A stretch of DNA of 64,000 bases from CAXXHQ01 sp963665265 (GTDB taxonomy: Bacteria > Planctomycetota > Planctomycetia > Pirellulales > Thermoguttaceae). The position numbers were made by a program, and so were the translations under genes. Under the pieces are notes generated by a model, which had not been told where the DNA came from, ran no database searches, and saw only the letters and a list, made by a program, of their open reading frames with translations. The stretch spans positions 1,116,001-1,180,000 of the forward strand of contig OY762224.2 of NCBI GenBank assembly GCA_963665265.2, in the 5' to 3' direction. This document shows positions 8,659 through 16,426 of the stretch, one piece after another; position 1 is the first letter of the stretch, and each line of letters opens with the position of its first letter.

Positions 8659-9723
8659 CTACATGATTGCGTTAAAGAGATAACCGACGACGGTTATGCC
8701 AAGGGCCACGACGCCGAAAAAAACGGCGAGCAAGCGAGGCTTCAACACCTTGCGGAGGATGACGGCTTCGGGGAGCGATAAGCCGATAACCGCCATCATA
8801 AAAGCCAAGGCGGTTCCGAGGGCGGCGCCCTTGCCGAGTAAGGCTTGAACGACGGGAATGATTCCTGCCGCGTTGGAATACATCGGCACGCCGAAGACGA
8901 CCGCGACCGGGACGGCCCACCATGCGTCTTTGCCCATAATCGAGGCCATGAAATCTTGCGGAACGTAGCCGTGAATTCCGGCGCCCACGGCGATGCCCGC
9001 CGCCACGTAAGGCCAAACTTTCCCCACGATTTCCTTGACCGCGTCTCTCCCTTGACGAATGCGATCATCCCAGGAGAGTTTTTCTTCGGATTGAACGCTC
9101 TGCCCGGTTTTAGTCGCGTAGACCCATTCTTCGACGTGTTTTTCCAGTTTTAGTCGTCCGATGATCCAGCCGGCGACGATGGCGATGCTCAAGCCGGTTC
9201 CGAGATAGATTAACGCGACCTTCCAGCCGAATAAGCTGAAGAGCAAGCCAAGGGCGATTTCGTTGACCATCGGAGCCGCGATTAGAAAGGAGAAGGTGAC
9301 GCCGAGCGGGACGCCTGCTGTGACGAATCCGATAAAGAGAGGAACCGCGGAGCAGGAGCAAAACGGGGTGACGACGCCAAGCAGCGAGGCCAAGACGTTG
9401 CCGACCGATTCGCTTTTTCCCGCCAAGATCGCGCGAGTTCGTTCCGGCGTGAAGAACGAGCGGATGATTCCGACAAAAAACACGACGATGACTAGCAGGA
9501 GCAATACCTTAGGAACTTCAAAGATGAAGAATTCGACGGCCGTGCCGAAATGCGATTCGGCGTCGAGTTGCATTAGCGAGTATGTAAGCCACCTTGCGAC
9601 CGGCGCAAGGTTGACGTAAATACCGTACCAAACGACGCCGCACATAATTCCTGGCGGAACATAGCGCCAAGCGGACGGTTTCTTTTCGACGACTGCGATT
9701 TCGCTCGTTTGAGTTTCCGGCAT
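8659..9723 (-). CDS. ArsP/YraQ-like (DUF318) permease
   Basis: A 354-residue membrane protein with about nine helices. The start at ATG 9723 has an AGGAGAGAGG ribosome-binding site. The segment TPFCSCSAVPLFIGFVTAGV followed by SFLIAAPMVNEIALGLL is the signature of the DUF318 permease family, which includes ArsP (efflux of trivalent organoarsenicals) and SO_0444-type metal exporters. The conserved Cys pair in FCSCS is present. It is the last gene of a seven-gene arsR-headed operon, 36 bases after the ArsG-like gene, so export of an arsenical or other thiol-reactive species is the best reading. The exact substrate is inference. Confidence 0.82.
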   Translation of the reverse strand: MPETQTSEIAVVEKKPSAWRYVPPGIMCGVVWYGIYVNLAPVARWLTYSLMQLDAESHFGTAVEFFIFEVPKVLLLLVIVVFFVGIIRSFFTPERTRAILAGKSESVGNVLASLLGVVTPFCSCSAVPLFIGFVTAGVPLGVTFSFLIAAPMVNEIALGLLFSLFGWKVALIYLGTGLSIAIVAGWIIGRLKLEKHVEEWVYATKTGQSVQSEEKLSWDDRIRQGRDAVKEIVGKVWPYVAAGIAVGAGIHGYVPQDFMASIMGKDAWWAVPVAVVFGVPMYSNAAGIIPVVQALLGKGAALGTALAFMMAVIGLSLPEAVILRKVLKPRLLAVFFGVVALGITVVGYLFNAIM

Positions 9724-9758
9724 AACCTCTCTCCTGCGGATAATTCTCGGCGCGACGG

Positions 9759-10502
9759 CTACCAAGGCGTCCAAATTTTCATGCTAACCGCATATCCGCC
9801 CGGGCTCTCGACGAGACGTAAATCGAAAACATTGCGTAGCGTATAAAAAAGTCCTACGACGAGAAAGATCGAGCCGGTGAACGTTCGAGTCCACCATTCA
9901 ACTTTCGTCATTGCGTTGAAAGCGCGCCCGATCGATTGGGCGCTAAAGGCGATTATTAGGGCGAAGACGATGACGGGCGCCGCCGTTCCGAGTCCGAACG
10001 CGGCAGGGAGCCCGATTCGCGAATCAAGCGTGACCGCCGCCGGAATCAGCTGCAAAAAAAATAATCCAGCCGAGATTGGGCAAAACGACAGCGCGAAAAC
10101 GATCCCCAGCAGGAACGCGCCGGCGACGCCCCATCCGTCCACTCGTTTCTGTAAGTTTTCGCCGATTGTAGGTCCGGAAAAACTAACGTTAATCATGCCG
10201 AGCAAGAACATCGCGGTGAGGATCAAGATTGGACCGAGCGCCTCGTTCATGTACTCGCGGAGGAAGGATGAAACGGAGCCGCTCGCCAGCAGCCCCGCCA
10301 CAAGCAAAAAACCAAGCACGGTATAGGCCAAGCAACGTCCTAACGCGTAGAGCAAGCCCGCTAAAGCGACCTGCCTCGCATTGCCGACTTGTCGGCCGAC
10401 GTATGATATGGCTGCGATGTTCGTTGCCAATGGGCAGGGAGTTATCGCGGTAAAAAGACCGAGAAATAACGCCGCGCCTAACCCGGCGAAATAGGCGTCC
10501 AT
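9759..10502 (-). CDS. ArsG-family (CcdA/DsbD-like) permease
   Basis: A 247-residue protein of about six to seven membrane helices. Its ATG at 10502 overlaps the upstream stop by one base (TAATG), so translation is coupled to the ArsF-like gene. The paired motifs FTAITPCPLATNIAAISY and ALSFCPISAGLFFLQLIP carry the two membrane cysteines of the CcdA/DsbD transporter fold. In the arsEFG system of Shewanella the related ArsG is assigned to efflux of trivalent aromatic arsenicals, after nitro-group reduction linked to ArsE and ArsF. Here it lies beside DGC and ArsF-like genes, which supports the same assignment. A general thiol-electron transporter is the alternative. Confidence 0.8.
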   Translation of the reverse strand: MDAYFAGLGAALFLGLFTAITPCPLATNIAAISYVGRQVGNARQVALAGLLYALGRCLAYTVLGFLLVAGLLASGSVSSFLREYMNEALGPILILTAMFLLGMINVSFSGPTIGENLQKRVDGWGVAGAFLLGIVFALSFCPISAGLFFLQLIPAAVTLDSRIGLPAAFGLGTAAPVIVFALIIAFSAQSIGRAFNAMTKVEWWTRTFTGSIFLVVGLFYTLRNVFDLRLVESPGGYAVSMKIWTPW

Positions 10503-11011
10503 TACTTCGACTCCAGATAAGCGCGAACTTCCCCTTGGACGTACTTGAAGAAGTCGTCTTGCTTGGCGACGTAACTCCACGCTTTCGGGGCCGGCTTCCA
10601 TTCGACGACTTTATCGCCGCGAACCTTGAGTACGATTAGCGTCGGTCCGGAAATTTTGTAGGCGTCGGTCAATTTCTGATTCTTCGCGTCTTGAAAATCA
10701 ATCTGCATCACTTCGACGCGACCGGCCTTAATCTCCGAGGCGAACCCTTTTTTGACCGACTCTTCGACGTAGCCGCCTACTTTTTGGCAGGTTGGGCAGC
10801 GATTCGTTCGGTGAAAATAGCAAATCACTGTACGATCCGACGCTAATTTCACCGCTTTTTTTTCCGAGACCGCATTCAGCTCGGCGGTTTTCGCCGCCGC
10901 TTCATCCTTGGCGGGCTTCGATTCAGACGCGGCATGCGACGCCGTTATGGCCGAACAAACAATAATCAATGCAATACATGCCTTCGCGGTCCGTAACGAA
11001 AACTGATTCAT
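10502..11011 (-). CDS. ArsF-like secreted thioredoxin-fold protein (copy B)
   Basis: A 169-residue protein with a signal peptide (MNQFSLRTAKACIALIIVCSAITASHA) and a thioredoxin-like domain. The redox motif is CPTC in ICYFHRTNRCPTCQKV, and the cis-Pro strand is SGPTLIVLKV. It resembles the ArsF family annotated as a nitrophenyl-compound nitroreductase subunit. It is translationally coupled to the ArsG-like permease downstream, so it may pass electrons to, or accept them from, that membrane protein outside the cytoplasm. A second ArsF-like gene lies directly upstream. It could alternatively be a DsbD-partner thioredoxin. Confidence 0.75.
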   Translation of the reverse strand: MNQFSLRTAKACIALIIVCSAITASHAASESKPAKDEAAAKTAELNAVSEKKAVKLASDRTVICYFHRTNRCPTCQKVGGYVEESVKKGFASEIKAGRVEVMQIDFQDAKNQKLTDAYKISGPTLIVLKVRGDKVVEWKPAPKAWSYVAKQDDFFKYVQGEVRAYLESK

Positions 11012-11045
11012 CTTCTAGCCTTTCGAAACTTTGGAATTCTATTCT

Positions 11046-11546
11046 CTATTTCTGAAAATCGCGTATTTCTTTTCGCACGTAATCGAGAAACGCTTTTTTT
11101 TCGCCTGTGATGACGAGTTGCCAAACGTCGGTCAGGCTTTTGAAATTTTTGCGCTCGCCCCCGCGAATCTTGATTAATACGACCGAAGGAATGCCGCCAA
11201 GTTCAAAATCCTTGTCGAAATGTTTATTATCGGCCTCGTCGAAGTTGATTACCTTCCACTCGACCGAGCCTTCGGCCAATTCCCTGGTGAATTCGCCGTG
11301 AACCGCCTCGTTCGCGTTAGCTTCGATCGCCCGGCAATTCTCGCAACGCACGTTCCCGTGAAAATAGTAAACGGCAAGTCGATCTGCCCGCAAATTGACG
11401 TCGTTCAACGTCGTCGACGTTACCGAGACGCTTGCTTTCGGCGCATAAGATTCCGCCTGCAACTTCGTCCGTTTAATCGCCATTTCTGCAAAACTGAAAA
11501 CGACGAAAGCGGAAAGCAGGATTGTGAAAATGGTTTTGGGCTTCAT
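11046..11546 (-). CDS. ArsF-like secreted thioredoxin-fold protein (copy A)
   Basis: A 166-residue protein with an N-terminal signal or anchor (MKPKTIFTILLSAFVVFSFAE) and a thioredoxin fold: YYFHGNVRCENCRAIEANA carries a CENC active site, and GGIPSVVLIKIRGG is the cis-Pro strand. It is a paralogue of the next gene in the operon, with the same strand order but a different active-site dipeptide (EN against PT). This may mean different redox potentials or partners. It belongs to the ArsF family and probably acts in the periplasm with the ArsG-like permease. The duplication of arsF within one operon is unusual. Confidence 0.75.
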   Translation of the reverse strand: MKPKTIFTILLSAFVVFSFAEMAIKRTKLQAESYAPKASVSVTSTTLNDVNLRADRLAVYYFHGNVRCENCRAIEANANEAVHGEFTRELAEGSVEWKVINFDEADNKHFDKDFELGGIPSVVLIKIRGGERKNFKSLTDVWQLVITGEKKAFLDYVRKEIRDFQK

Positions 11547-11564
11547 TGACGTATCTTTCGCCGA

Positions 11565-11942
11565 CTAACAAGCTTGGCAAGCCTTTGCGGCCGTGACGAC
11601 TTTTTCGACGTTTTCCGTTGAGGCGGGCGACTTACCCTTCGGTAGGTCGAGATCGGCCAATCGAAGATGCGTAAACTTCGCAAAGCCGGCGTTTTCCAGA
11701 GTCTTCGCCGCGCAATTTAGCGGGCATCCGTCAATCGCAAGAATGGAATCGGCCGACTCGACGGTCGCCATGATTCCGCTCACTCGTCCGCCGACTCCTG
11801 CTAGGCAATACATTTTGCCGATTCCTTCGGCCGTCAACTGACGAGCGGCCAAGTCGGCCACTTGGCCGACGTCGGCGGCTCCCGAACACGCGAAAATGAG
11901 CTTCGGAGCCGCGGAGCAAACGCAAGATTTTTCATCCGACAT
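11565..11942 (-). CDS. DGC-domain (ArsE-like) putative zinc-binding protein
   Basis: A 125-residue cytoplasmic protein preceded by a GAGGG site. It has the DGC-family pattern: KLIFACSGAADVGQVADLAAR at the N-terminus, YCLAGVGG in the middle, and DGCPLNCAAKTLE, which gives the family its name. Extra cysteines lie at both ends (CVCSAAP and ACQAC). DGC proteins are annotated as putative zinc-binding proteins, and ArsE of the arsEFG system belongs here. In this operon it sits between the small thioredoxin and the ArsF pair. Its biochemical role is not established; metal or arsenical thiol binding is inferred from the conserved cysteines. Confidence 0.8.
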   Translation of the reverse strand: MSDEKSCVCSAAPKLIFACSGAADVGQVADLAARQLTAEGIGKMYCLAGVGGRVSGIMATVESADSILAIDGCPLNCAAKTLENAGFAKFTHLRLADLDLPKGKSPASTENVEKVVTAAKACQAC

Positions 11943-11977
11943 CGGAAAACCCTCTTTTGTAAAAACTTCTTGAAAGA

Positions 11978-12211
11978 TCAGACAAGCAATTTCGCGATTT
12001 CCGCCGGCGAGAGAACCTTGCCGGCCGATTTCACTTCCCCGTCGATGACCAAGGCGGGGGTCGACATTACCCCGAAAGCCATGATCTGCGAAATGTCAGA
12101 GACTTTTTCAATTTTCGCCTCGACGGCCAAGCTGGCCACGGCCTCTTCGGCGCTCTTCTTTAATTTTTCGCACTTTGCGCAACCGGGACCTAGTACTTGA
12201 ATTAACTTCAT
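11978..12211 (-). CDS. small thioredoxin-like protein
   Basis: A 77-residue protein beginning MKLIQVLGPGCAKCEKLKKSAEEA, with a CAKC redox motif and the cis-Pro strand MSTPALVIDGEVKSAG. It belongs to the small redox-active disulfide family (TM0996/MTH895 type). These genes often accompany arsR and DUF318 permeases, as here. I chose ATG 12211, which fits the family length; an upstream in-frame start at 12265 adds 18 residues without homology. It is likely cytoplasmic and could reduce, or carry, the substrate of the permeases in the operon. Confidence 0.82.
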   Translation of the reverse strand: MKLIQVLGPGCAKCEKLKKSAEEAVASLAVEAKIEKVSDISQIMAFGVMSTPALVIDGEVKSAGKVLSPAEIAKLLV

Positions 12212-12304
12212 TGTTGTCACCAAGATTAATTGCTTAAGGACGCAAGCGTTTGGCTGTTTCGCCAAGCGTTTGCGTAAAAAAATTTGCGAACCGCAAACGA
12301 TTCG

Positions 12305-12625
12305 CTACCGAGCCAAAACCGCCGCTTGCTTCGCGTTGCTTTTGACGACCGATTCGACGCAGGAGAGGAAATTCAACAAGCATGGCGTGCGCAGCCGGTA
12401 AAAAACCATCGAACCGCGTTTTTCCATTTCGACGACCCCGGCGTTTTTCATGATCGAAAGGTGCTTCGACACGGTGGACATATCTGCTCCCACCATTTCG
12501 GTCAATTCGCAAACGCAACGTTCGCCCTGGGCGAGAACGTCGGCCATAAAAAGCCGACTCGGATGTGCAAGGGCTTTGATGACCTCGGCGCGGGCTTCGA
12601 ATTTCGCTAACGTTTTGACGTCCAT
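12305..12625 (-). CDS. arsR: ArsR-family transcriptional repressor (operon 1)
   Basis: A 106-residue winged-helix repressor and the first gene of the seven-gene operon. The recognition helix is MSTVSKHLSIMKNAGVV. A CVC pair in RCVCELTEM matches the As(III)-binding cysteines of the E. coli-type ArsR, where metalloid binding releases DNA. The gene lies just downstream of a promoter whose -10 is overlapped by an inverted repeat, consistent with autoregulation. The C-terminal tail SVVKSNAKQAAVLAR may form the dimer helix. The inducer (arsenite, antimonite or an organoarsenical) is not determined. Confidence 0.88.
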   Translation of the reverse strand: MDVKTLAKFEARAEVIKALAHPSRLFMADVLAQGERCVCELTEMVGADMSTVSKHLSIMKNAGVVEMEKRGSMVFYRLRTPCLLNFLSCVESVVKSNAKQAAVLAR

Positions 12626-12679
12626 TGGCGTTCCCCGCTGGCATATCTTTCAATATATAGGCATATCGACTAACTTCAG

Positions 12680-12695
12680 TTGGCAGTTTAGCCAA
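12680..12695. promoter_or_regulatory. candidate ArsR operator
   Basis: The inverted repeat TTGGC-6-GCCAA encloses the -10 hexamer of the arsR promoter. A further TTGGCC/GCCAA half-site lies in the spacer (12695-12704). Binding here would block RNA polymerase, as ArsR repressors do. This assignment rests on position and symmetry only. Confidence 0.5.
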
Positions 12696-12713
12696 ATGGC
12701 CAATAGTTGTCAA
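12685..12713 (-). promoter_or_regulatory. promoter of arsenic operon 1
   Basis: Read on the minus strand: -35 TTGACA (12713-12708), a 17-base spacer, then -10 TAAACT (12690-12685). This is close to the sigma-70 consensus. Transcription would start near 12678, leaving a leader of about 53 bases before arsR. The direct repeat GGCATATC (12640-12647 and 12660-12667, as read on the plus strand, 20 bases apart) lies in that leader. Confidence 0.65.
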
Positions 12714-13793
12714 CTCATTTTCGCGAATTTTTGCAAAAGAAATTTTGGATCATCCGAAACTTGCGCGCTTACGCCGTAGCGGAGGCGAATATTCAGTGGC
12801 TGGGGAAAACAAAACGGCCGCCCCGCTTACGTCTAAAGTCGCTTTAACCGCTTGAATCGTGTTGGCTCGGCTCTTCCGCCGGGGATTTATTCGCGGCCAT
12901 CCTTTTTAGGAACCTTTTCATTCTCGACGGTTGCGTCGCAGACGTCAGCGGCATGCCGTGCGCCGAAAGGCGCCTCTCGGTTACGTCTCTGAGACTTAGG
13001 TCGAGGAATTCGGAACGCAAAAAAGAATATGGACGCCTTTTATAGCCGAAAAATGGATTTTCTTGGTTTCGACGGATCGCCGTAAGTCGTTTAATTGTCA
13101 AATGGCAAAACTGCAAAATCATCGCGGCGAGTCGTTAATTGTCAAAGAGCGCGTCTCATTTCTCCATGACGATCCAGAGTATCGTAACAGAAAGCATGGC
13201 TCAATTTCCAACAAAAACGGTTTTGCTAGAACCAGGCAAAAATTGGGCGGTCTCTAAAAGGAGGCAATATCCGGATGAACCGAAATTTCGTCGGGGGAAA
13301 TGTTTGTTCAACATGCACCTTTCTTCTAGCAATTCCGGTGAGGTTCTTACTGGACGTGCGCTACCACCCGTTGTTACTGTCACTGCCGCGTTATGCTTCA
13401 TAGGGCGAATTTGTATCAATATCCATTGGTAATTATGAAGATTTGAAATCCGATATTTTCTTGACTTTTAACATTGACTAACGCATGAGCGACCTATGAT
13501 TGTTCAACCTCTCGCGTTGAGGCGTTGTTTTTAGCGGAACGACGCCGCTACAAAAGGCTTTTGGTAAGGGCCTGTGAGAGGACTATTACGCATCAAGCGA
13601 GAAGAGGGCGATTCGACGGTGACCGACGGTCATTGTGTTGAATCAAACCGTTCAGACGGTTCTTGCCGCAGTCAGCCAAGCATTTCACTTTGGCGTATTT
13701 CGGTTGCGCGACCTACAACTAAACGAATGTCGCGGTTCGACCGAAGCGGGCCTCCGATCGCAGCAGTTCACATTTTTTCAAGGAGCGCTCCGC
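12714..13793. other. long intergenic region between arsenic operon 1 and the chemoreceptor gene
   Basis: About 1,080 bases between two divergent transcription units. It contains one copy of a 70-base dispersed repeat (13021-13090). It also carries TTAATTGTCAAA twice (13091-13102 approximately, and 13136-13147). Short open frames on both strands show no family signature. TTGACT at about 13474 followed by TATGAT 15 bases later is a possible but poorly spaced promoter for the chemoreceptor. No transposase remnant could be identified. Confidence 0.5.
13021..13090. repeat. 70-base dispersed repeat, copy 1
   Basis: Aligned without gaps to 45591-45660, with 57 of 70 positions identical by my own count. 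Shared blocks are AAAAGAATATGGACGCCTTT at the start and GGATCGCCGTAAGTCG at the end. Both copies are followed within about 100 bases by an ATTGTCAAAGA(A/G)CG string. In copy 2 the flanking GGCGTCC makes a hairpin with GGACGCC; in copy 1 the left arm is lost. Confidence 0.7.
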
Positions 13794-16184
13794 ATGTTAA
13801 AGAATCTCTCTATTCGAATCAAACTGTTTACGGTCGTCGGCGTGTTAGCCGCGTTGGCGGTCGGACTCACGATTCTCTCGTTAGACAAGCTGAAGACGAT
13901 CGACGATCAGCTCAACGAGATGGCCGACGTTACCGCTCAACGCGCGTTGCTAGCGGCTCAGTTGAACGACGACATTACTCGATTACATCGTGGTGAAAAG
14001 AATATCATATTGTCGGACAAGGTCGCCGACATGGACCGATACGCCGGCGAGATTCAAAAACGTAAAGACGCGTTGGCTTCGCATTTGAAGAAGCTTGAGG
14101 AAGTGTCTGATGAGAATGGAAAAAAGCAGATCGGCGAGTTTCGTTCCGCCTACGACGAGTATTTGGCCGTTTCGGCCAAGGTTCAGGAGAACGCCCGCAA
14201 GAACACGAACGCTTTGGCGTCTGAGATGGCGAAAAGTCCGGACCGAACGAAATTATTCAACAGTTTGACGGACGCGATCGGAAGCGTCGCCTTGCGAACG
14301 GAGAAGGAAGCTGAGTCCCGTCTTCAATCGCTCAAAGATTTGAAGAATCAGCGAGTGGACGAAGCGATCGCGGCGACGGCCGATTCGCAAAAGAGAATTG
14401 TTTTGCTCGCCCAATGCAAGGAAGGCGTTTACAACATGTTGCGTGCGGAGAAAAATACCATTCTCGCCACGGAAGACGCCGACATGGACAAGTTCGCCAA
14501 GGCTTTCGCGGCGAACAAGGCTAGCGTTGAAAGCGCCGCCAAACAATTGGCGGCCACCGCTTCGGACTCGGACAAAAAAGAAATCGAATCTTTTCTTGTC
14601 AGCTTTGGCTCTTTCTGCGATGAAAACAAAAAGATCGAAGCGCTGACCCGAGAGAATTCAACGTTAATTGCTCGACAATTGTCGGATACGAAAGGCCGCG
14701 AGGCGATCGCAAGGGCTCAGCAGTTGATGGATACAATCGCCGAGTCGGCGAATAAGGGGATGGATGACGCCCAGGTAGCGAGCGCAAACGCCTATGCCGC
14801 CGCGAAGTGGATGATGTATTCGGTGAGCGCCTTCGGCATTCTAGGCTCGGTTTGCTTGGCCTATTTTATCATCGCCGGCATCGTCGGCGCCATTCGCAAG
14901 GCAGTTGACGTGATTGCGGCGTTCGCCGCAGGCGACTACTCGAAGCGCTTGGAGATTGACGGCAAAGATGAGATCGCCGAAATGGCCGTTTCGCTGAACA
15001 AGGCGATTGACGCCACCGGCGACGCGATGAACAAAATCAAGGAGGCGGCCGAACGGGATCGCCAAGCCCAAATTGAGGCCGATCGCAAGGTCAAGCACAT
15101 TTTGGAAGTCGCCAATAAGGTCGGCAAAAAAGACTATTCCAAGTCCGTTGAAGTAACCGGTGACGACGCCTTGGGCCAACTTGGCGACGGGTTGCGGACT
15201 TTCTTCGCAGATAAGCAAGAGACCGAACGTCGCGAGGACGAGAAGGCTGCCATGGAACGCGAGGCGGCCGAGGTTTTGCGTCGCAAGGTGGACGGATTGC
15301 TCGACGTGGTGAACGCCGCCGCAAAGGGCGACTTGACCAAACAGGTCCGCGTTGAAGGCGAGGAGCCGGTAGACGAATTGGCGGGCGGCATCAAGAAGAT
15401 GCTCGAAGACCTTTCCGGCGTGATCGGTCAAGTGACCGAGAGCGCGACGCAATTCAACGAAGGATCGCGGGTAATCGCCGAGAGTTCGCAAAACTTGGCG
15501 CAAGGCGCGCAGACGCAAAGTTCGAGCGTCGAAGAGATGACCGCCTCGATTGAAGAACTGGAACGCTCGATTCAGGCTGTGAAGGAGAACGCCACGGAGG
15601 CCAATAAGGTTGCTGAAGACGCGAATCGATTGGCCGAAGAAGGCGGTCGGGCGGTTCAGAAGTCGGTCGAGTCGATGTCTCAAATTCGCGAGAGCTCGCA
15701 AAAGATTAGCGAGATCATTCAAGTGATTTCGGAGATCGCGAGCCAAACGAATTTGCTGGCGTTGAACGCGGCGATTGAAGCGGCCAGAGCCGGCGAGCAC
15801 GGCATGGGCTTCGCCGTCGTGGCCGACGAAGTGCGTAAATTGGCCGAACGAAGCAATCAGGCCGCCCGCGAGATTTCGACCTTGATTAAGGAATCGACCG
15901 AGAACGTCGAGCAAGGCGTCCAGCTTAGCGACGAAACCGGCAAATCGCTATCGCAGATCATCGAGGCCGTTCAAACGACGGCCGCCAAGATCGCCGAAAT
16001 CGCCGAAGCGACGGTCGAGCAAGCGGCCGGAGCTCACGAAGTGTCGAAGGCAATCCAAGGCGTCGCCACAGTGACCGAGCAATCGGCCGCCGGAAGCGAG
16101 GAGATGGCTTCGAGCAGCGAAGAGCTCGGCGCTCAGGCCGGAGCCTTGAAAGATTTGGTCTCCCGATTCCAAGTGAGCAAATAG
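13794..16184 (+). CDS. methyl-accepting chemotaxis protein with duplicated helical sensor and three HAMP domains
   Basis: A 796-residue chemoreceptor; ATG 13794 follows an AAGGAG site. Membrane helix 1 is at about residues 10-29. Two similar helical sensor modules follow (about 35-175 and 205-335), each with an R(G/A)EKN(I/T)IL element, so the extracytoplasmic part is a tandem four-helix-bundle or HBM-like sensor. Membrane helix 2 is at about 336-365. Three HAMP-like units follow (centred near 395, 455 and 525), then the signalling hairpin with tip ASQTNLLALNAAIEAARAGE. No C-terminal CheR/CheB docking pentapeptide is seen. cheW follows. The gene lies between two arsenic operons, so its ligand may be linked to them, but this is unproven. 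Confidence 0.92.
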   Translation: MLKNLSIRIKLFTVVGVLAALAVGLTILSLDKLKTIDDQLNEMADVTAQRALLAAQLNDDITRLHRGEKNIILSDKVADMDRYAGEIQKRKDALASHLKKLEEVSDENGKKQIGEFRSAYDEYLAVSAKVQENARKNTNALASEMAKSPDRTKLFNSLTDAIGSVALRTEKEAESRLQSLKDLKNQRVDEAIAATADSQKRIVLLAQCKEGVYNMLRAEKNTILATEDADMDKFAKAFAANKASVESAAKQLAATASDSDKKEIESFLVSFGSFCDENKKIEALTRENSTLIARQLSDTKGREAIARAQQLMDTIAESANKGMDDAQVASANAYAAAKWMMYSVSAFGILGSVCLAYFIIAGIVGAIRKAVDVIAAFAAGDYSKRLEIDGKDEIAEMAVSLNKAIDATGDAMNKIKEAAERDRQAQIEADRKVKHILEVANKVGKKDYSKSVEVTGDDALGQLGDGLRTFFADKQETERREDEKAAMEREAAEVLRRKVDGLLDVVNAAAKGDLTKQVRVEGEEPVDELAGGIKKMLEDLSGVIGQVTESATQFNEGSRVIAESSQNLAQGAQTQSSSVEEMTASIEELERSIQAVKENATEANKVAEDANRLAEEGGRAVQKSVESMSQIRESSQKISEIIQVISEIASQTNLLALNAAIEAARAGEHGMGFAVVADEVRKLAERSNQAAREISTLIKESTENVEQGVQLSDETGKSLSQIIEAVQTTAAKIAEIAEATVEQAAGAHEVSKAIQGVATVTEQSAAGSEEMASSSEELGAQAGALKDLVSRFQVSK

Positions 16185-16228
16185 TCGACCCCGCGGTTGA
16201 TACGATATTCACGCTTCCTTCCAAGCGT

Positions 16229-16276
16229 CCGGCGGCGCGGGCATTACCCCCTCCAAAGTCCGCGCCGCCGGTTTTT
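16229..16276 (+). terminator. rho-independent terminator after the chemoreceptor gene
   Basis: A perfect 12-base stem CCGGCGGCGCGG / CCGCGCCGCCGG (16229-16240 and 16260-16271) with a 19-base loop, followed by TTTTT. It lies 45 bases past the receptor stop, so cheW downstream probably has its own promoter or depends on read-through. Confidence 0.85.
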
Positions 16277-16426
16277 AAAACAGCCTCCGGGCGCGTAGAA
16301 ATACGCTTCGGTTCGGAGCAATGGATTTATGCGAGGCGACGGAATAGTTTCCGCTTCCCCTCATTCGGTTTCGCCGCCGTTTTTGTTCCCCATTTGACAA
16401 AGAGAACTTCCGAAAGGAATGGAAAT

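Noticed and set aside
12844..13122. A 92-codon minus-strand frame near arsR
   Set aside because: It runs through the dispersed repeat and shows no family signature or good start signal.
13091..13160. TTAATTGTCAAA strings as insertion-sequence ends
   Set aside because: No transposase, terminal inverted repeat or target duplication could be identified around them.
13460..13497. TTGACT with TATGAT as a promoter for the chemoreceptor
   Set aside because: The spacer is only 15 bases, and the distance to ATG 13794 is long, so I did not list it as a feature.
13635..13793. An N-terminal extension of the chemoreceptor from 13635
   Set aside because: The added 53 residues have no signal or membrane character, while ATG 13794 has AAGGAG and directly precedes the first membrane helix.
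14841..15914. A 357-codon minus-strand frame inside the chemoreceptor gene
   Set aside because: It is antisense to the highly conserved HAMP and signalling regions; its composition (Leu/Arg/His-rich) is that of a shadow frame.
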